Assembly (NCBI GenBank): GCA_035547425.1
Contig: DASZUU010000029.1
Coordinates: forward strand, 65,253-129,252
Length of the DNA: 64,000 nt
From: Alloacidobacterium sp035547425
GTDB lineage: Bacteria > Acidobacteriota > Terriglobia > Terriglobales > Acidobacteriaceae
Reading direction: 5' to 3'
Shown: one piece after another, positions 35,777 through 45,151 of the stretch
Numbering within the stretch: the stretch's first letter is position 1
Layout of the letters: the number at the start of each line of letters is the position of its first letter
The notes under the pieces: generated by a model
The model's input: the letters and a program-made list of their open reading frames with translations, nothing else
What the model was told of the DNA's origin: nothing
The model's database searches: none
Made by a program: the position numbers and the translations under genes

Positions 35777-37678
35777 ATGAGTGTCGACGATAGTAATCTT
35801 TGGAAGCCTGCGCCAAGAGTATTCCGAGCTCTTGCTGCGCAAAATCGCGGGGGCGTGCTGCTCGAAACAGCGAAAGAAGACACGCTAAGCGACAAGAGTT
35901 TTCTGTTTCTTCATCCTGTCGGAGAACTGGTTGCGTGGAAGAAAGATGATCTTGACAAGATACTCTGTGAAGTTGATCGCCATACCAGGGAAGGAAAGTA
36001 TGTAGCCGGATTTTTCACCTACGAGTGTGGCGAATATTTTGTAGGGCTACCTCCGAGAGAGACTGAAGACGAGAACCCGGGCAAACCTCTGGCCTGGCTT
36101 GGCATTTTTTCTGCAGCAATTCAATTTGATCATCAAACGGGTGTGATCCGCGGAAACATTCCCCCTCTCCATGCTGATCTTGTGGACGCAAATTTATCTG
36201 CAGCTATTGTTGCTGATGAGTTGCAGATATCTCGAGAAGATTATGCTGAAAAGCTTGCACGCATTCACGAATATCTAAGCGCGGGGCATACATATCAGGT
36301 AAATTTCACCGATCGCATTTGTGGATATACGGAAGAGGATCCATTGCCTGTTTACGAAACTCTGCTATGGCAACAGCCTGTTTCATTCGCAGCGTATGTG
36401 AACAGTCCTTATCAAACAATTTTGTCTTTTTCTCCCGAGATGTTCTATCGGCTCTCCCGGGAAGAAATTGTAGTTCGTCCCATGAAAGGGACCTGGCCTC
36501 GTGGTGTAAATAAAGCGAGTGATCGTGAGGCGGAGGCGCAGTTGCAAGCGGATGAGAAAAATCGAAGCGAACATGTCATGATTATTGACTTGCTACGTAA
36601 CGATCTGGGGCGCCTTTGTGAATACGGGTCGATACATGTCGATAAGCTTTTTCATATCGAGCGATATAAGACACTGTTGCAAATGACCTCCTCTATATCA
36701 GGAAGGCCGTATGCTGGAACCGCTCCATCCAAAATTTTCCGCAAGCTTTTTCCTTCCGGCTCCATTACCGGTGCTCCCAAAAAAAGAACGATGGAAATTA
36801 TTCGGGAGCTCGAGCGCTCCCCGCGCGGCGTCTACACCGGCGCAATTGGATATTTCGGACCGGGGAATGAAGCTTGCTTTAACGTTGCCATTCGAACTTT
36901 AAGCTTTGAAGGAAAGCAGTTGACATTTGGAGTTGGTGGCGGAATCACTGCCGGCTCGGTGGCGCAGCAGGAATATGAAGAATGCCGCCTCAAAGCAGCT
37001 TTCCTGACGAGGCGACGGCCGCCCTTCTCGCTCATTGAGACAATGCGTTGTGAAAACGGAATTCCTCTGTTAGACCTTCACATGGAGAGGCTCTCTGATT
37101 CTGCTGATTATTTTGGTATTCGCTATCATTCAGCTCGCCTGATAGCAGAAATAGAAGAGGCCGCCAAAAATTGTGGTAACAGAATAAGCCGTGTTCGACT
37201 CGAGCTGAATGAAGAAGGTAATTGGGCAATCTCAGCATCGCCGCTGGAGGCCGTTGCCTGGCATGGGCGGATTCTATTCGTCGAAGAAAGGATCAATTCC
37301 AAAAATATTCTTCTGCATCATAAGACCACCGTTCGCCAGGTCTATGAGCACAATTTTGTTGCAGCCCGCGAGTCCGGCTTTGACGAAGTATTGTTCATGA
37401 ACGAATACTCTCAGCTGACAGAAGGGGCCATTAGCAACTTCTTTTTTCAAATTCATGGAAAGTGGTTGACGCCACGATTAAGCTGCGGAGTTTTACCCGG
37501 CGTGCAGCGTACTGTCATGTTGAGGAACCTATCTGGCGCAGAAGAATGTGACCTGGAAAAAGACGATCTCATCAAAGCGGATTCTATATTCAGCTGCAAT
37601 GCGCTTCGTGGCTTGAGAGCTGTGCAATCCATAGAGACCATAGATGGAACTTCGCTATGGATAGCGCCTGACTCTTAA
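35777..37678 (+). CDS. pabB: Fused aminodeoxychorismate synthase component I and aminodeoxychorismate lyase
   Basis: The 633-residue protein joins two enzymes of p-aminobenzoate synthesis for folate. Residues from about 1 to 415 are PabB: SAGHTYQVNFT, RPMKGTWPRGV, LLRNDLGRLCEYGSI, FPSGSITGAPKKRTMEII and GVYTGAIGYFGP. Residues from about 420 to 633 are the PLP-dependent class IV aminotransferase fold of PabC: SLIETMRCENGIPLLDLHMERL, HKTTVRQVYEHNF with the likely PLP Lys, and FMNEYSQLTEGAISNFFF. It converts chorismate plus ammonia to aminodeoxychorismate and then to p-aminobenzoate and pyruvate. The glutamine amidotransferase subunit PabA is not here. Such fusions are known in several phyla. 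No strong ribosome site precedes the ATG. Confidence 0.92.
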   Translation: MSVDDSNLWKPAPRVFRALAAQNRGGVLLETAKEDTLSDKSFLFLHPVGELVAWKKDDLDKILCEVDRHTREGKYVAGFFTYECGEYFVGLPPRETEDENPGKPLAWLGIFSAAIQFDHQTGVIRGNIPPLHADLVDANLSAAIVADELQISREDYAEKLARIHEYLSAGHTYQVNFTDRICGYTEEDPLPVYETLLWQQPVSFAAYVNSPYQTILSFSPEMFYRLSREEIVVRPMKGTWPRGVNKASDREAEAQLQADEKNRSEHVMIIDLLRNDLGRLCEYGSIHVDKLFHIERYKTLLQMTSSISGRPYAGTAPSKIFRKLFPSGSITGAPKKRTMEIIRELERSPRGVYTGAIGYFGPGNEACFNVAIRTLSFEGKQLTFGVGGGITAGSVAQQEYEECRLKAAFLTRRRPPFSLIETMRCENGIPLLDLHMERLSDSADYFGIRYHSARLIAEIEEAAKNCGNRISRVRLELNEEGNWAISASPLEAVAWHGRILFVEERINSKNILLHHKTTVRQVYEHNFVAARESGFDEVLFMNEYSQLTEGAISNFFFQIHGKWLTPRLSCGVLPGVQRTVMLRNLSGAEECDLEKDDLIKADSIFSCNALRGLRAVQSIETIDGTSLWIAPDS

Positions 37679-37710
37679 AGCCCAATCCACTGAAGGCAGA
37701 ATGCAATGCA

Positions 37711-39093
37711 TCATACAACTTCAAATAGCTTTTTGAAGCCCCTGTCCATATGCATCTGCTGGTGGCAATGAAATAAGGAGAGTCCCTTGTCAACAGGCGT
37801 GAAATCCACCTCCATGGACGCATATCTCTTCAGTAAAACTACATCCTTCCAAATACCGCCCAGCGCTCTCCCATGCAGTCTTGTCAATTCAAAGGAATGC
37901 CGGTGGAGATGCACCGGGTGATCTTCATCCGACCTGTTCTCAAAAAGAAGACGATATCGAAGGCCTGCATGGAGCCGGACGGGAACTCCGTCATAATGCT
38001 TGCCATTGATCGTCCACATATCCATCCCGTCCTCAGCTTCTTCACGGTCGATCACCATCGGGATAAGCTGTTCCGAAGCAAGTTTCGGTTGCGCGCACAT
38101 CTTGGAAAAAATTGCGTAATCCCATGGCTGTAATGATGGGTCCTTCCACTGTGGAGTTCCCGAACGCCCAGCATACTCTACGACGATTCCCATTCGTCCG
38201 TTTTCACGGTCGCTTCCACGTGTAGCTCCGAAGATCCAGACCCCAGGATTTGTCATTCGAACAAGCGTGCTGATGCGTTCTCCCGGACCTAATTCCAGGA
38301 CTTCTACTTCGCGGGGATGAGGAACAACATTTCCATCGAGCGCAACGACCTCAAATCGATGTCCGGGCAAAGCAAAACTCTGCGTCACCGTAGCGCTTGC
38401 ATTGAGAATGTGGAAGAGCACATGCTCCCGTTCACGAACGCGAAGCGGCTCGCCGGTGCCCAGCGCCTTGCCGTTGATCGAACCGATGTCATACTGCACC
38501 TCCCAGCTTCCGCCGGAGGGCAACCCCATAGGCCCCAAGTCCTCCGCTTCCTCTGTGTCTTCTTCAGAATCGGGGATTTGCCGCATCTCTGCTCCCCACT
38601 CATGGGTCGCGAGGAAGAACTCCCGGTCATAAGCTCCGGGGTGGTTCCTTGGCTCTATGTAAACAATTCCATACTGGCCGCTGTAGACTCCTCTATCGAG
38701 CCGCCCATGCGACATCGCATGGCTATGAACCCAGCGAAGGCCTTCCAGGTGCGGAGTTAGAGTGTAATGAATGTTTCCATAAGCGGGCACGGCAAGGCTT
38801 GCCTCCTCCATGGTCCCGTCCAAAAGCGATGGAATCTCAAATCCATGCCAGTGAGCATACTCCTCAAAGGCCGTGTTGTTCGCAATCTCCACGGTGACAG
38901 GAACTCCCTGGCGCAACCGCAGAATAGGAGCCGGAGCCTGTCCGTTATACGCTGTGGTGCTGTAGACAAAACCCGGTGCGACCTCATGCCGGATAGAGCT
39001 GATCTCCAGCCGAAGGTCTGGCGGCCTCGAACGCTGCATCGCAGATGCAGAGGCCGCCATAGCCCCAAAGAGAAATTCACGTCGGTTCATCAC
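37711..39093 (-). CDS. Multicopper oxidase, Tat-exported
   Basis: The 460-residue protein starts with MMNRREFLFGAMAASASA, a Tat signal. The four copper-binding motifs are present: HWHGFE (His81, His83), WVHSHAMSHG (His123, His125), HPVHLHRHSF and, at the C-terminus, LFHCHQQMHMDRGF. In the last motif the position that is often an axial Met is Phe, which in other laccases goes with a high-potential type 1 copper. The laccase/CueO-like fold would oxidise phenols or metal ions in the periplasm. The gene begins one base after the stop of the metallophosphoesterase gene, so they form a two-gene operon. The substrate cannot be told from the sequence. Confidence 0.88.
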   Translation of the reverse strand: MMNRREFLFGAMAASASAMQRSRPPDLRLEISSIRHEVAPGFVYSTTAYNGQAPAPILRLRQGVPVTVEIANNTAFEEYAHWHGFEIPSLLDGTMEEASLAVPAYGNIHYTLTPHLEGLRWVHSHAMSHGRLDRGVYSGQYGIVYIEPRNHPGAYDREFFLATHEWGAEMRQIPDSEEDTEEAEDLGPMGLPSGGSWEVQYDIGSINGKALGTGEPLRVREREHVLFHILNASATVTQSFALPGHRFEVVALDGNVVPHPREVEVLELGPGERISTLVRMTNPGVWIFGATRGSDRENGRMGIVVEYAGRSGTPQWKDPSLQPWDYAIFSKMCAQPKLASEQLIPMVIDREEAEDGMDMWTINGKHYDGVPVRLHAGLRYRLLFENRSDEDHPVHLHRHSFELTRLHGRALGGIWKDVVLLKRYASMEVDFTPVDKGLSLFHCHQQMHMDRGFKKLFEVV

Positions 39094-39094
39094 T

Positions 39095-40474
39095 TTAGTT
39101 CGTTATGTGTGACCGATAGACCTCTTTGCCATCCATATCGACAAAGATTACGTCCACATGCTGCGCATCGATCTCAAGCACGGTGAATCCAAACTGCTTG
39201 TCCTTGAAGATCGAGTTCTTGTATGTCGGCTTCATATCGTAAAGTCCTGCTCCGCCTGCGCCGCTGGTAAAAAAGTGCACAGGAGAATCCGTTCGGGCCT
39301 CCTGCATATTGTGGTCATGGCCGTTGAGATAAATCTGCACATTGTTTTTCTCAAGGATGGGAAGCAGGCGAGTGATCAACTCACGATTGTCGCCGCGGGT
39401 CGCAGAATAGATATGGTAGTGTCCATAAACGATCTTCCACTTGGCCGTGCTTTTGCTCAAGGCATCATCCAGCCATGTCAGTTCGTCGTCTGACAATCGA
39501 ATCGTATCGATAGCGAAAAACTGCGCTGCTCCGGCTGTATATGTGTAGTAGGGAGCGGGGAAAACCCAGGTGGAACTCTGGTGTGCGTACGCGAGTTCAG
39601 CAGCCGGGCTGTCCGGACTGTTGTAATCGTGGTTCCCATATGTTGCGTAAAACTTAATTCCCAGCGGCCCATAGAGCTGTTCCCATTCCGTTTTCCATCG
39701 CGGATCGTCCGGGCTGCTTATGCCGCGTGGATAGAAATTATCGCCCAGTGTTACGCCGAAATCGAAAGAATGCGCTTTATGATAAGCGAGCATCGCTTGA
39801 GCATCTTGAATCTGTCCTGCGGACCCGGTACCAAAATCTCCGAAAGCAAGCACCCGGACAGGCCTATCGCTTGGTACCACGCTGAATAAAGGTGGAGCGT
39901 TGTAAACAAAAGCAGGATTGCGGATGATGTCGCCGTATCGGGAGAAATGATTTATCTCATACTCGCGCAGATCGGACGAGTCGCCAAGCTTCCTACGCTC
40001 CGCAAACAGCGCATTTTCTTCGTACCTATCTGTGAGATATACCGCATTCAGCGCTACGGCCGAGGCCTTGGGGTCGGGATCACTCGTTGCATGCTCTCGC
40101 AGTATCTTCAATTCATCTTGGGTAAATCCGTCTTTCAGAGTCTGCGCATCCACCTTCACAATGTTCTCTAACGCTTCGAGTATGCTCACCCGAAGGGAGC
40201 CGTCAGTTTCTTTCTCAAGTTGAGCAAACAGAAAGGCTCTTCCCTCAGGCTGTTTCACCATCGTAGCGAGGGCCTCGTTGGTCCAATCCTGGTCGCTCTC
40301 CTTTTCAATATGTGCCAGGTTCTTATCGGTCAGATGCAGATACTTTCCTGCCGCATCCCGATATGCCGCAGGCAAACGGTTTATGGCCTTATCTGACCGG
40401 GCGCTGGCAACAGGCGCCTGTTGCGCCAAAGCTGCATAGAATAATGCAAATGACAAAAAGACAACTTTCTTCAT
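39095..40474 (-). CDS. Secreted purple-acid-phosphatase-like metallophosphoesterase
   Basis: The protein has 459 residues with a signal peptide (FLSFALFYAALAQQ). An N-terminal helical region (about 25-190) resembles HEAT-like repeats. The calcineurin-like phosphoesterase domain follows with all metal motifs: LAFGDFGTG, TLGDNFYPRG, YGNHDYNSP, VYGHYHIYSA and LNGHDHNMQEA. The order matches tartrate-resistant (type 5) acid phosphatases. It would release phosphate from organic esters in the periplasm. It is co-transcribed with the multicopper oxidase one base downstream. No Pho box was recognised. Confidence 0.88.
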   Translation of the reverse strand: MKKVVFLSFALFYAALAQQAPVASARSDKAINRLPAAYRDAAGKYLHLTDKNLAHIEKESDQDWTNEALATMVKQPEGRAFLFAQLEKETDGSLRVSILEALENIVKVDAQTLKDGFTQDELKILREHATSDPDPKASAVALNAVYLTDRYEENALFAERRKLGDSSDLREYEINHFSRYGDIIRNPAFVYNAPPLFSVVPSDRPVRVLAFGDFGTGSAGQIQDAQAMLAYHKAHSFDFGVTLGDNFYPRGISSPDDPRWKTEWEQLYGPLGIKFYATYGNHDYNSPDSPAAELAYAHQSSTWVFPAPYYTYTAGAAQFFAIDTIRLSDDELTWLDDALSKSTAKWKIVYGHYHIYSATRGDNRELITRLLPILEKNNVQIYLNGHDHNMQEARTDSPVHFFTSGAGGAGLYDMKPTYKNSIFKDKQFGFTVLEIDAQHVDVIFVDMDGKEVYRSHITN

Positions 40475-40565
40475 AAAAGTAACGATCTCCGCGTTCGTCC
40501 TGAAACTCGTTGCTCAGACATCTCGACGCCCTCATAAGGGCAATCAATAAAGACAAGACAGGAGC

Positions 40566-40606
40566 ATAGAGAGTTGGGGAACCCTTTTCTGTTGCCAACT
40601 CTCTAT
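40566..40606 (-). terminator. Hairpin after the broken receptor gene
   Basis: A perfect 12-base-pair stem (40566-40577 with 40595-40606) lies 14 bases beyond the stop of the receptor remnant at 40620. The loop is 17 bases and no U-run follows. It resembles the hairpin after metE in lacking the U tract. Confidence 0.45.
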
Positions 40607-40619
40607 CGCGAACTCACCC

Positions 40620-41357
40620 TTAGAACTGCAGTTTCAATGCGAACTGCAGCGATCGCGGGCCACCCTGTTGATAGATTGAGGCTAGTCCGCTCAATGCATC
40701 GGAAAGTGTATTCTGCGCTTGTCCCATGATGCTGTTGCTACATGGGGCTCCCGCAGTGCTCGTGCCGCAATCTGAATTAAGCTCGCCAAAATTGGGATGG
40801 TTGAAAATATTGAACCCCTCTGCGCGAAAGCGAAGGTTCAGCCGGTCATATAAAGGAAACACGCGTTCAATGGCTACATCCGTCGAAGCTTCACCGAAGC
40901 CGCGAAGGAAATTACGTGGCGCGTTTCCATCACCATCTGCGGTCGTTGGCACACTGAAAACCGAGGGATTAAACTGCCTCCCTCCGGGAATTCCAGCCAC
41001 ATGGACGTATGGATATGCCCCGTTATAGTTCAGGCGTCCATCATATGTTTCTCCGGAGATAGGGTCTGTCAGCGAGGCCCCCTGCACTTGAACAGGAAAA
41101 CCACTGCGCTCTGTTGTGCGCATATCCATAACCCAGCCGCCCAGGATTGCTCTTTCCCAACGATCCGCATATTGTCTTGGCAGGTTGTAAACTAATGCCG
41201 CAGTGAAGCTGTTTCGAACGTCCTGATCCGAGTTGCCCCGCTGCAACGGAAGCCCTCCGTAGTAGTCCGTGCTCGCCGAATCGATAGCATGAGACCAGGT
41301 ATAGGACGCCTGAACCTGGACAGGAAAATGAATCGGAGTAGGATAAGCAAGTCTTCT
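40620..41357 (-). pseudogene. C-terminal remnant of an Oar-like TonB receptor
   Basis: Only the last 245 or so residues of a receptor remain. The frame can be read back from the stop at 40620 to an in-frame TGA at 41358-41360. It includes VQASYTWSHAIDSAS, NSFTAALVYNLP, GFNIFNHPNFGELN and the C-terminal LQFALKLQF, all typical barrel-end segments. About 800-900 N-terminal residues, including signal peptide and plug, are missing, so no functional receptor can be made. An internal TTG at 41246 could start a 208-residue fragment, but a function is unlikely. It lies 75 bases from the 3' end of the initiator tRNA gene, so a deletion or insertion next to the tRNA may have removed the rest. Confidence 0.85.
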
Positions 41358-41432
41358 TCAAATATTCTTCAGGCGCATTGGAGGCGCTTAGGAATGAATC
41401 AAGCATCGCACGACGGCAGCAAAAGCAGCACT

Positions 41433-41509
<77 letters not shown>

Positions 41510-41628
41510 AATTCATATTAACAATCATTCACGAAGCGGGTCAAACTTGCCTGATATTAAGGAGTTGCGGGCGACTACTCCAATGAATTTGCAGAAGTAA
41601 AAATATTGAAATCGCCCGCTGTTTTCGC

Positions 41629-44600
41629 CTAGAAAAGCAGCTTTAATCCGAACTGGATTTGCCGCGATGTTGTAGCTGTTGTTGTAATTACGCCTGCCGT
41701 GGGCGATGGTGTTGCAGATGCTGAGGAGTAAACCACAGTATTCGGAGTGCCAAAATTTGTATGGTTCAGGATGTTGAAGAACTCGCTGCGGAACTGCAAA
41801 TTCACGCGTTCTGAAATTGCTGTATTTTTGCGAAACGAAAGATCCAGCGATGACAATCCGGGGCCGGTGAGCGTATTCCGTCCCAGATTGCCGTAAGTGC
41901 CTGAAGCCGGTACAACAAAGGCTTCAGGATGGAAATATTGCTGCGGGTCGCCTTCGACCACTTTTCCGCGAAAATCGGGATTGATAGAAGGTCGTATCGG
42001 GTTACGGCTGTCGCCATTATTTGTAGGATTAAAGCCAAGTTGCGGCGTAAAGGGCAGACCGGTCTGCAAATTTACAATGGCACTTGTGCTCCAGCCGCTG
42101 ACTGCTTTTTCCTGCCAGCTTGAACCATTGTTGAGCCAGGGTTTTCCGCGCCCGATAGGAAGATCGTACGTGCCATTCAGTACGGCAAGATGGCGAACGT
42201 CGGTGTTCGCGGGGCCGTAATCGAGATGAGGCTCTGCCGGATACATCACGAATCCGGGCGCATTGGCTCCTACGCTGCTATTCCATGCAGTGCCATCATC
42301 GAGATTTTTCGAAAAGGTGTAGACCCCTCGAATCTGCAATCCATTGTTAAAGCGTCGATTCGCATCCACGATCAGGCCGTTATAGGAACTAACCCCTTCC
42401 GATATCCATGTAGTGCTGTTTGCCAGCGCCGGATTTGCGAGCGGAGCGCCGCTTGGATAATAAACCGTTCCTGCAGGCAAACTGGATGGGCACAGTGATG
42501 CCGGGCAAATGGTAGGGATCGGTTCGTTGACATCTTCAGAAAGCATTTGATGATAGCCGTGCGAGCCGATATAGCCGAGCGTAAGAGAAGTGCCGGGTGC
42601 GATCTGCTGCTCGATGTTCAGCGACCATGAAAGCAGCGTTGGCGTATCCGCATTCGGTTGAATGCCGCTGGGCGAAATTTTGCTGCCGCTTGGAGCAGGC
42701 TCTCCCGGAACAAAGTGTAACGAAGACACTGCTACATTCTTCAGTGACTGCGTGGTGTTGAAGGGAGCATTCTGATCGAGCCTGTAATCAAGGCTGTCCA
42801 GCAATGCGCGATAGATTCCCACCCCGGCATGAACAACTGTGCCGCCGTTCTCCGAAGGAGTCCATGCAATGCCGATGCGCGGCTCAGGAAGAAACTTTGC
42901 GCGGTTATCCGTGAAGGCCGAGGAGCCGATATGTGGTTGCGTCTCTAAAACACCGTTCTGATCGAAAACATAGTTGGAAGCGCGCCCCTGTGCTTCATTC
43001 CAGCCATTGGTAGATTCAAAGCGGAATCCGAGTCGCAGTTCTAGGTTTGATCGCATCCGCAGCGTGTCCTGTACAAACGCTGCGCCTTCCAGCGATCGCC
43101 AGCCTAGCTCCGTGGGCGATGGAATGACCGTAAATGTAGAAACTGTGCCATTGAGAAACGCGCTCAAGCTACCGAAGGATGCCTGTCCATATTGGTATTG
43201 AGCCAGATTGCTGTTCGATTGGATTCGCTGCAGCCAGATACCGGCTTCCAGCTGATTTTTTCCATGAGAGATGAAAACGTGGTCGTCCCATGTGAATAGA
43301 TTGCGCACGGCTCTCAGGTTGCTGCCTGCATTTGTTCCGCCAAGGCTGATTTGCGAAGCGCCGTTCAATGCTGTTCCGCCGCCGATGACGACCGCGCCTA
43401 CAGGATCGCCTTCTACCCATCCGGGAAGATCGACCGGAGTCTGGCCGGTGAAGAAATATCCGCCGCGTGAAAAGCCGAAACGAAAAGTGTTGAGAATGTT
43501 CGAGGAAAAAATATGCTGTTCTTGCACGCTGAGTACCTGCTCGCGCAGGCTGGTATCAACCGAGCTTAAAGGGTTGATCGTCGGCGTGTTCGCCGCGCCG
43601 TCGTCAATCGTATATACGGCAAAGGCAGAATCTTTTGCAGAAATATTGTGATCGACTCGTGTAGTGCCAAAGTCTTCGCGGATACGCTGCAAGGGGTGAT
43701 TGAATGCCTCAGCGATGCCGCCGCCAAGCTCCGGACCATTCTGTACCGGCCAGAGCTGCAGCAAAGGCTGCACGCTGGGTACAGCCGCTGCGCGGGCAGC
43801 GTTGTCAGGCACCAATGTCACATTCGACAAGCCGAGGTTTTGCCGGAAACCTTCATAGTTTCCAAAAAGCAGCAGCTTATTTTTTACAATCGGGCCACCG
43901 AGAGCGCCGCCAAACTGATTGCGCTGAAAAATCGGAATATCATCCTGGTCAAAATAATTGCGAGCATCAAGCGCGCTATTCCTCAGAAACTCAAATGCGC
44001 TGCCATGCAATTGATTTGTGCCGGATGCAGTGACAATGCTCACCTGCGCGCCGGTGCGCTTTCCATATTCAGCTCCATAAGTGTCGGAAACGACATTGAA
44101 TTCGCGCACGGCATCGACGCCCAATAGCTGTCCGCTGACACCTCCAGGAGTGACGTTGATTTCGGAAGCGCCTGTGTATTCAATTCCGTTGAGCAGAAAT
44201 ACATTGTCCTGCGGACGATGGCCGGCAACGGCAAACATATTGCCGGGAGAAGAGTTGGTAGTGCCCACAGCTCCGGAGCGCTGTCCTGTGTAATTTACAA
44301 CGGCAGGATTCAGTGTGATCAATTCGTCAAAGCTGCGTCCGTTCAGCGGCAGTTCTTTTACCTGGCGCTCGCTTACCAGGCCGGAAATTTGCTGCGTGGT
44401 CGTGTTAAGCGTTTGCGGAACATCGGTAACCGCGACTTGTTCATGCACTTCGCCCACCGCAAGCGACAGGTCTACAACCGCGCTCTGGCCGATTACGAGA
44501 TCGATGCCGCTGCGCGATTGTGTGCTGAAGCCGCCTTTCTGCGCCGTGACTTCATAACTACCCACCGGGACGGAGGGCATGGCGTAATGGCCCTCGGCAT

Positions 44601-44796
44601 TTGTTTCAACCTTGCGTTCCGCGCCGGTTTCAAGGTTGCGCACCAGAATGGCGGCCTGGGGAATGCCTGCTCCTGATGTATCGCGCACGGTGCCTTGAAT
44701 GGATGCACCGACAATCTGAGCGTGGGCTGCTGAGGCAAATGCGATGGCCAAAACATAAATAAGAAACACTGTTGCGCGTGTGTGCCCGCGTTTCAT
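41629..44796 (-). CDS. TonB-dependent receptor, Oar-like, behind a Cys-rich leader
   Basis: The 1,055-residue protein has a signal peptide (ATVFLIYVLAIAFASAAHA), a carboxypeptidase-regulatory domain (SIQGTVRDTSGAGIPQAAILV) and a plug with RQVKELPLNGRSFDELITLNPAVVNY. The barrel ends in RQIQFGLKLLF. AAGGAG precedes the ATG. Upstream on the same strand are a promoter (45107-45079), a cysteine-rich leader ORF (45069-44989) and a terminator hairpin (44959-44934). It faces away from cysDNH. Regulation by cysteine supply would mark it as a receptor for a sulfur-containing compound such as a sulfate ester, sulfonate or glutathione-like peptide. The substrate itself is not visible in the sequence. Confidence 0.9.
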   Translation of the reverse strand: MKRGHTRATVFLIYVLAIAFASAAHAQIVGASIQGTVRDTSGAGIPQAAILVRNLETGAERKVETNAEGHYAMPSVPVGSYEVTAQKGGFSTQSRSGIDLVIGQSAVVDLSLAVGEVHEQVAVTDVPQTLNTTTQQISGLVSERQVKELPLNGRSFDELITLNPAVVNYTGQRSGAVGTTNSSPGNMFAVAGHRPQDNVFLLNGIEYTGASEINVTPGGVSGQLLGVDAVREFNVVSDTYGAEYGKRTGAQVSIVTASGTNQLHGSAFEFLRNSALDARNYFDQDDIPIFQRNQFGGALGGPIVKNKLLLFGNYEGFRQNLGLSNVTLVPDNAARAAAVPSVQPLLQLWPVQNGPELGGGIAEAFNHPLQRIREDFGTTRVDHNISAKDSAFAVYTIDDGAANTPTINPLSSVDTSLREQVLSVQEQHIFSSNILNTFRFGFSRGGYFFTGQTPVDLPGWVEGDPVGAVVIGGGTALNGASQISLGGTNAGSNLRAVRNLFTWDDHVFISHGKNQLEAGIWLQRIQSNSNLAQYQYGQASFGSLSAFLNGTVSTFTVIPSPTELGWRSLEGAAFVQDTLRMRSNLELRLGFRFESTNGWNEAQGRASNYVFDQNGVLETQPHIGSSAFTDNRAKFLPEPRIGIAWTPSENGGTVVHAGVGIYRALLDSLDYRLDQNAPFNTTQSLKNVAVSSLHFVPGEPAPSGSKISPSGIQPNADTPTLLSWSLNIEQQIAPGTSLTLGYIGSHGYHQMLSEDVNEPIPTICPASLCPSSLPAGTVYYPSGAPLANPALANSTTWISEGVSSYNGLIVDANRRFNNGLQIRGVYTFSKNLDDGTAWNSSVGANAPGFVMYPAEPHLDYGPANTDVRHLAVLNGTYDLPIGRGKPWLNNGSSWQEKAVSGWSTSAIVNLQTGLPFTPQLGFNPTNNGDSRNPIRPSINPDFRGKVVEGDPQQYFHPEAFVVPASGTYGNLGRNTLTGPGLSSLDLSFRKNTAISERVNLQFRSEFFNILNHTNFGTPNTVVYSSASATPSPTAGVITTTATTSRQIQFGLKLLF

Positions 44797-44933
44797 AAAA
44801 ACTCCTTGCGTCCAGAAATGTGATCGGGTGATTAAGCGGAACGAGGCATTGTGTCAACAACAGCGCTGACAGCGGACATATGGAAATCCGTCAGATTGGA
44901 AGAGCCTGAGATGCATGGTTGTCCACGAAATGT

Positions 44934-44959
44934 AAAAGCCGCCGAAGTATCCGGCGGCT
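44934..44959 (-). terminator. Attenuator-type terminator before the TonB receptor gene
   Basis: On the minus strand, AGCCGCCG (44959-44952) and CGGCGGCT (44944-44937) pair around a 7-base loop, followed by TTT. It lies 29 bases after the stop of the Cys-rich leader ORF and about 140 bases before the receptor start codon. The U-run is short. Confidence 0.6.
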
Positions 44960-44988
44960 GCGATGAAACTGAACTTTTTCTCCGAAGT

Positions 44989-45069
44989 TTAGCTCGCGTG
45001 CATGCGCATGCCGGCGCAATGGAAGACTGCGCAACAGCGGCAACACATGAATGTATGAACGCGAATCAT
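44989..45069 (-). CDS. Cysteine-rich leader peptide upstream of the TonB receptor
   Basis: A 26-codon ORF starts at the ATG at 45069 and ends with TAA at 44989-44991. It contains MCCRCCAVFHC, with five Cys codons, four of them within five codons. CGGAAA precedes the ATG, and the predicted transcription start is only a few bases upstream, so the leader may be leaderless. A shorter start at 45048 would keep all the Cys codons. A terminator hairpin follows at 44959-44934. The arrangement is that of a ribosome-mediated attenuator: scarce Cys-tRNA would stall the ribosome and prevent termination. A matching leader on the other strand precedes cysD. Cys-rich leader ORFs controlling sulfur genes are known in mycobacteria. 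Confidence 0.68.
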   Translation of the reverse strand: MIRVHTFMCCRCCAVFHCAGMRMHAS

Positions 45070-45078
45070 GATTTCCGT

Positions 45079-45107
45079 AGTGTAAGCGGGAAGCCGGCTG
45101 CAGTCAA
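45079..45107 (-). promoter_or_regulatory. Promoter of the receptor leader transcript
   Basis: On the minus strand TTGACT (45107-45102) is followed after exactly 17 bases by TACACT (45084-45079). The start of transcription would be near 45072, just before the leader ATG at 45069. Confidence 0.6.
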
Positions 45108-45113
45108 TCGCAA

Positions 45114-45145
45114 TTGACAAGAGCTGTCCAGTGCGAGATTCTAAT
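45114..45145 (+). promoter_or_regulatory. Promoter of the cysDNH leader transcript
   Basis: TTGACA at 45114-45119 is followed by GATTCT after 17 bases or TCTAAT after 20 bases. Transcription would start near 45149-45152, at or next to the leader ATG at 45152. Its -35 box lies 6 bases from that of the divergent receptor promoter. Confidence 0.45.
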
Positions 45146-45151
45146 TAACAC

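Noticed and set aside
44851..45117. 88-residue plus-strand ORF in the cys/receptor gap
   Set aside because: It runs antisense through the Cys-rich leader and the terminator, has no ribosome site and no protein-like pattern. The structured elements on the other strand explain the sequence better.
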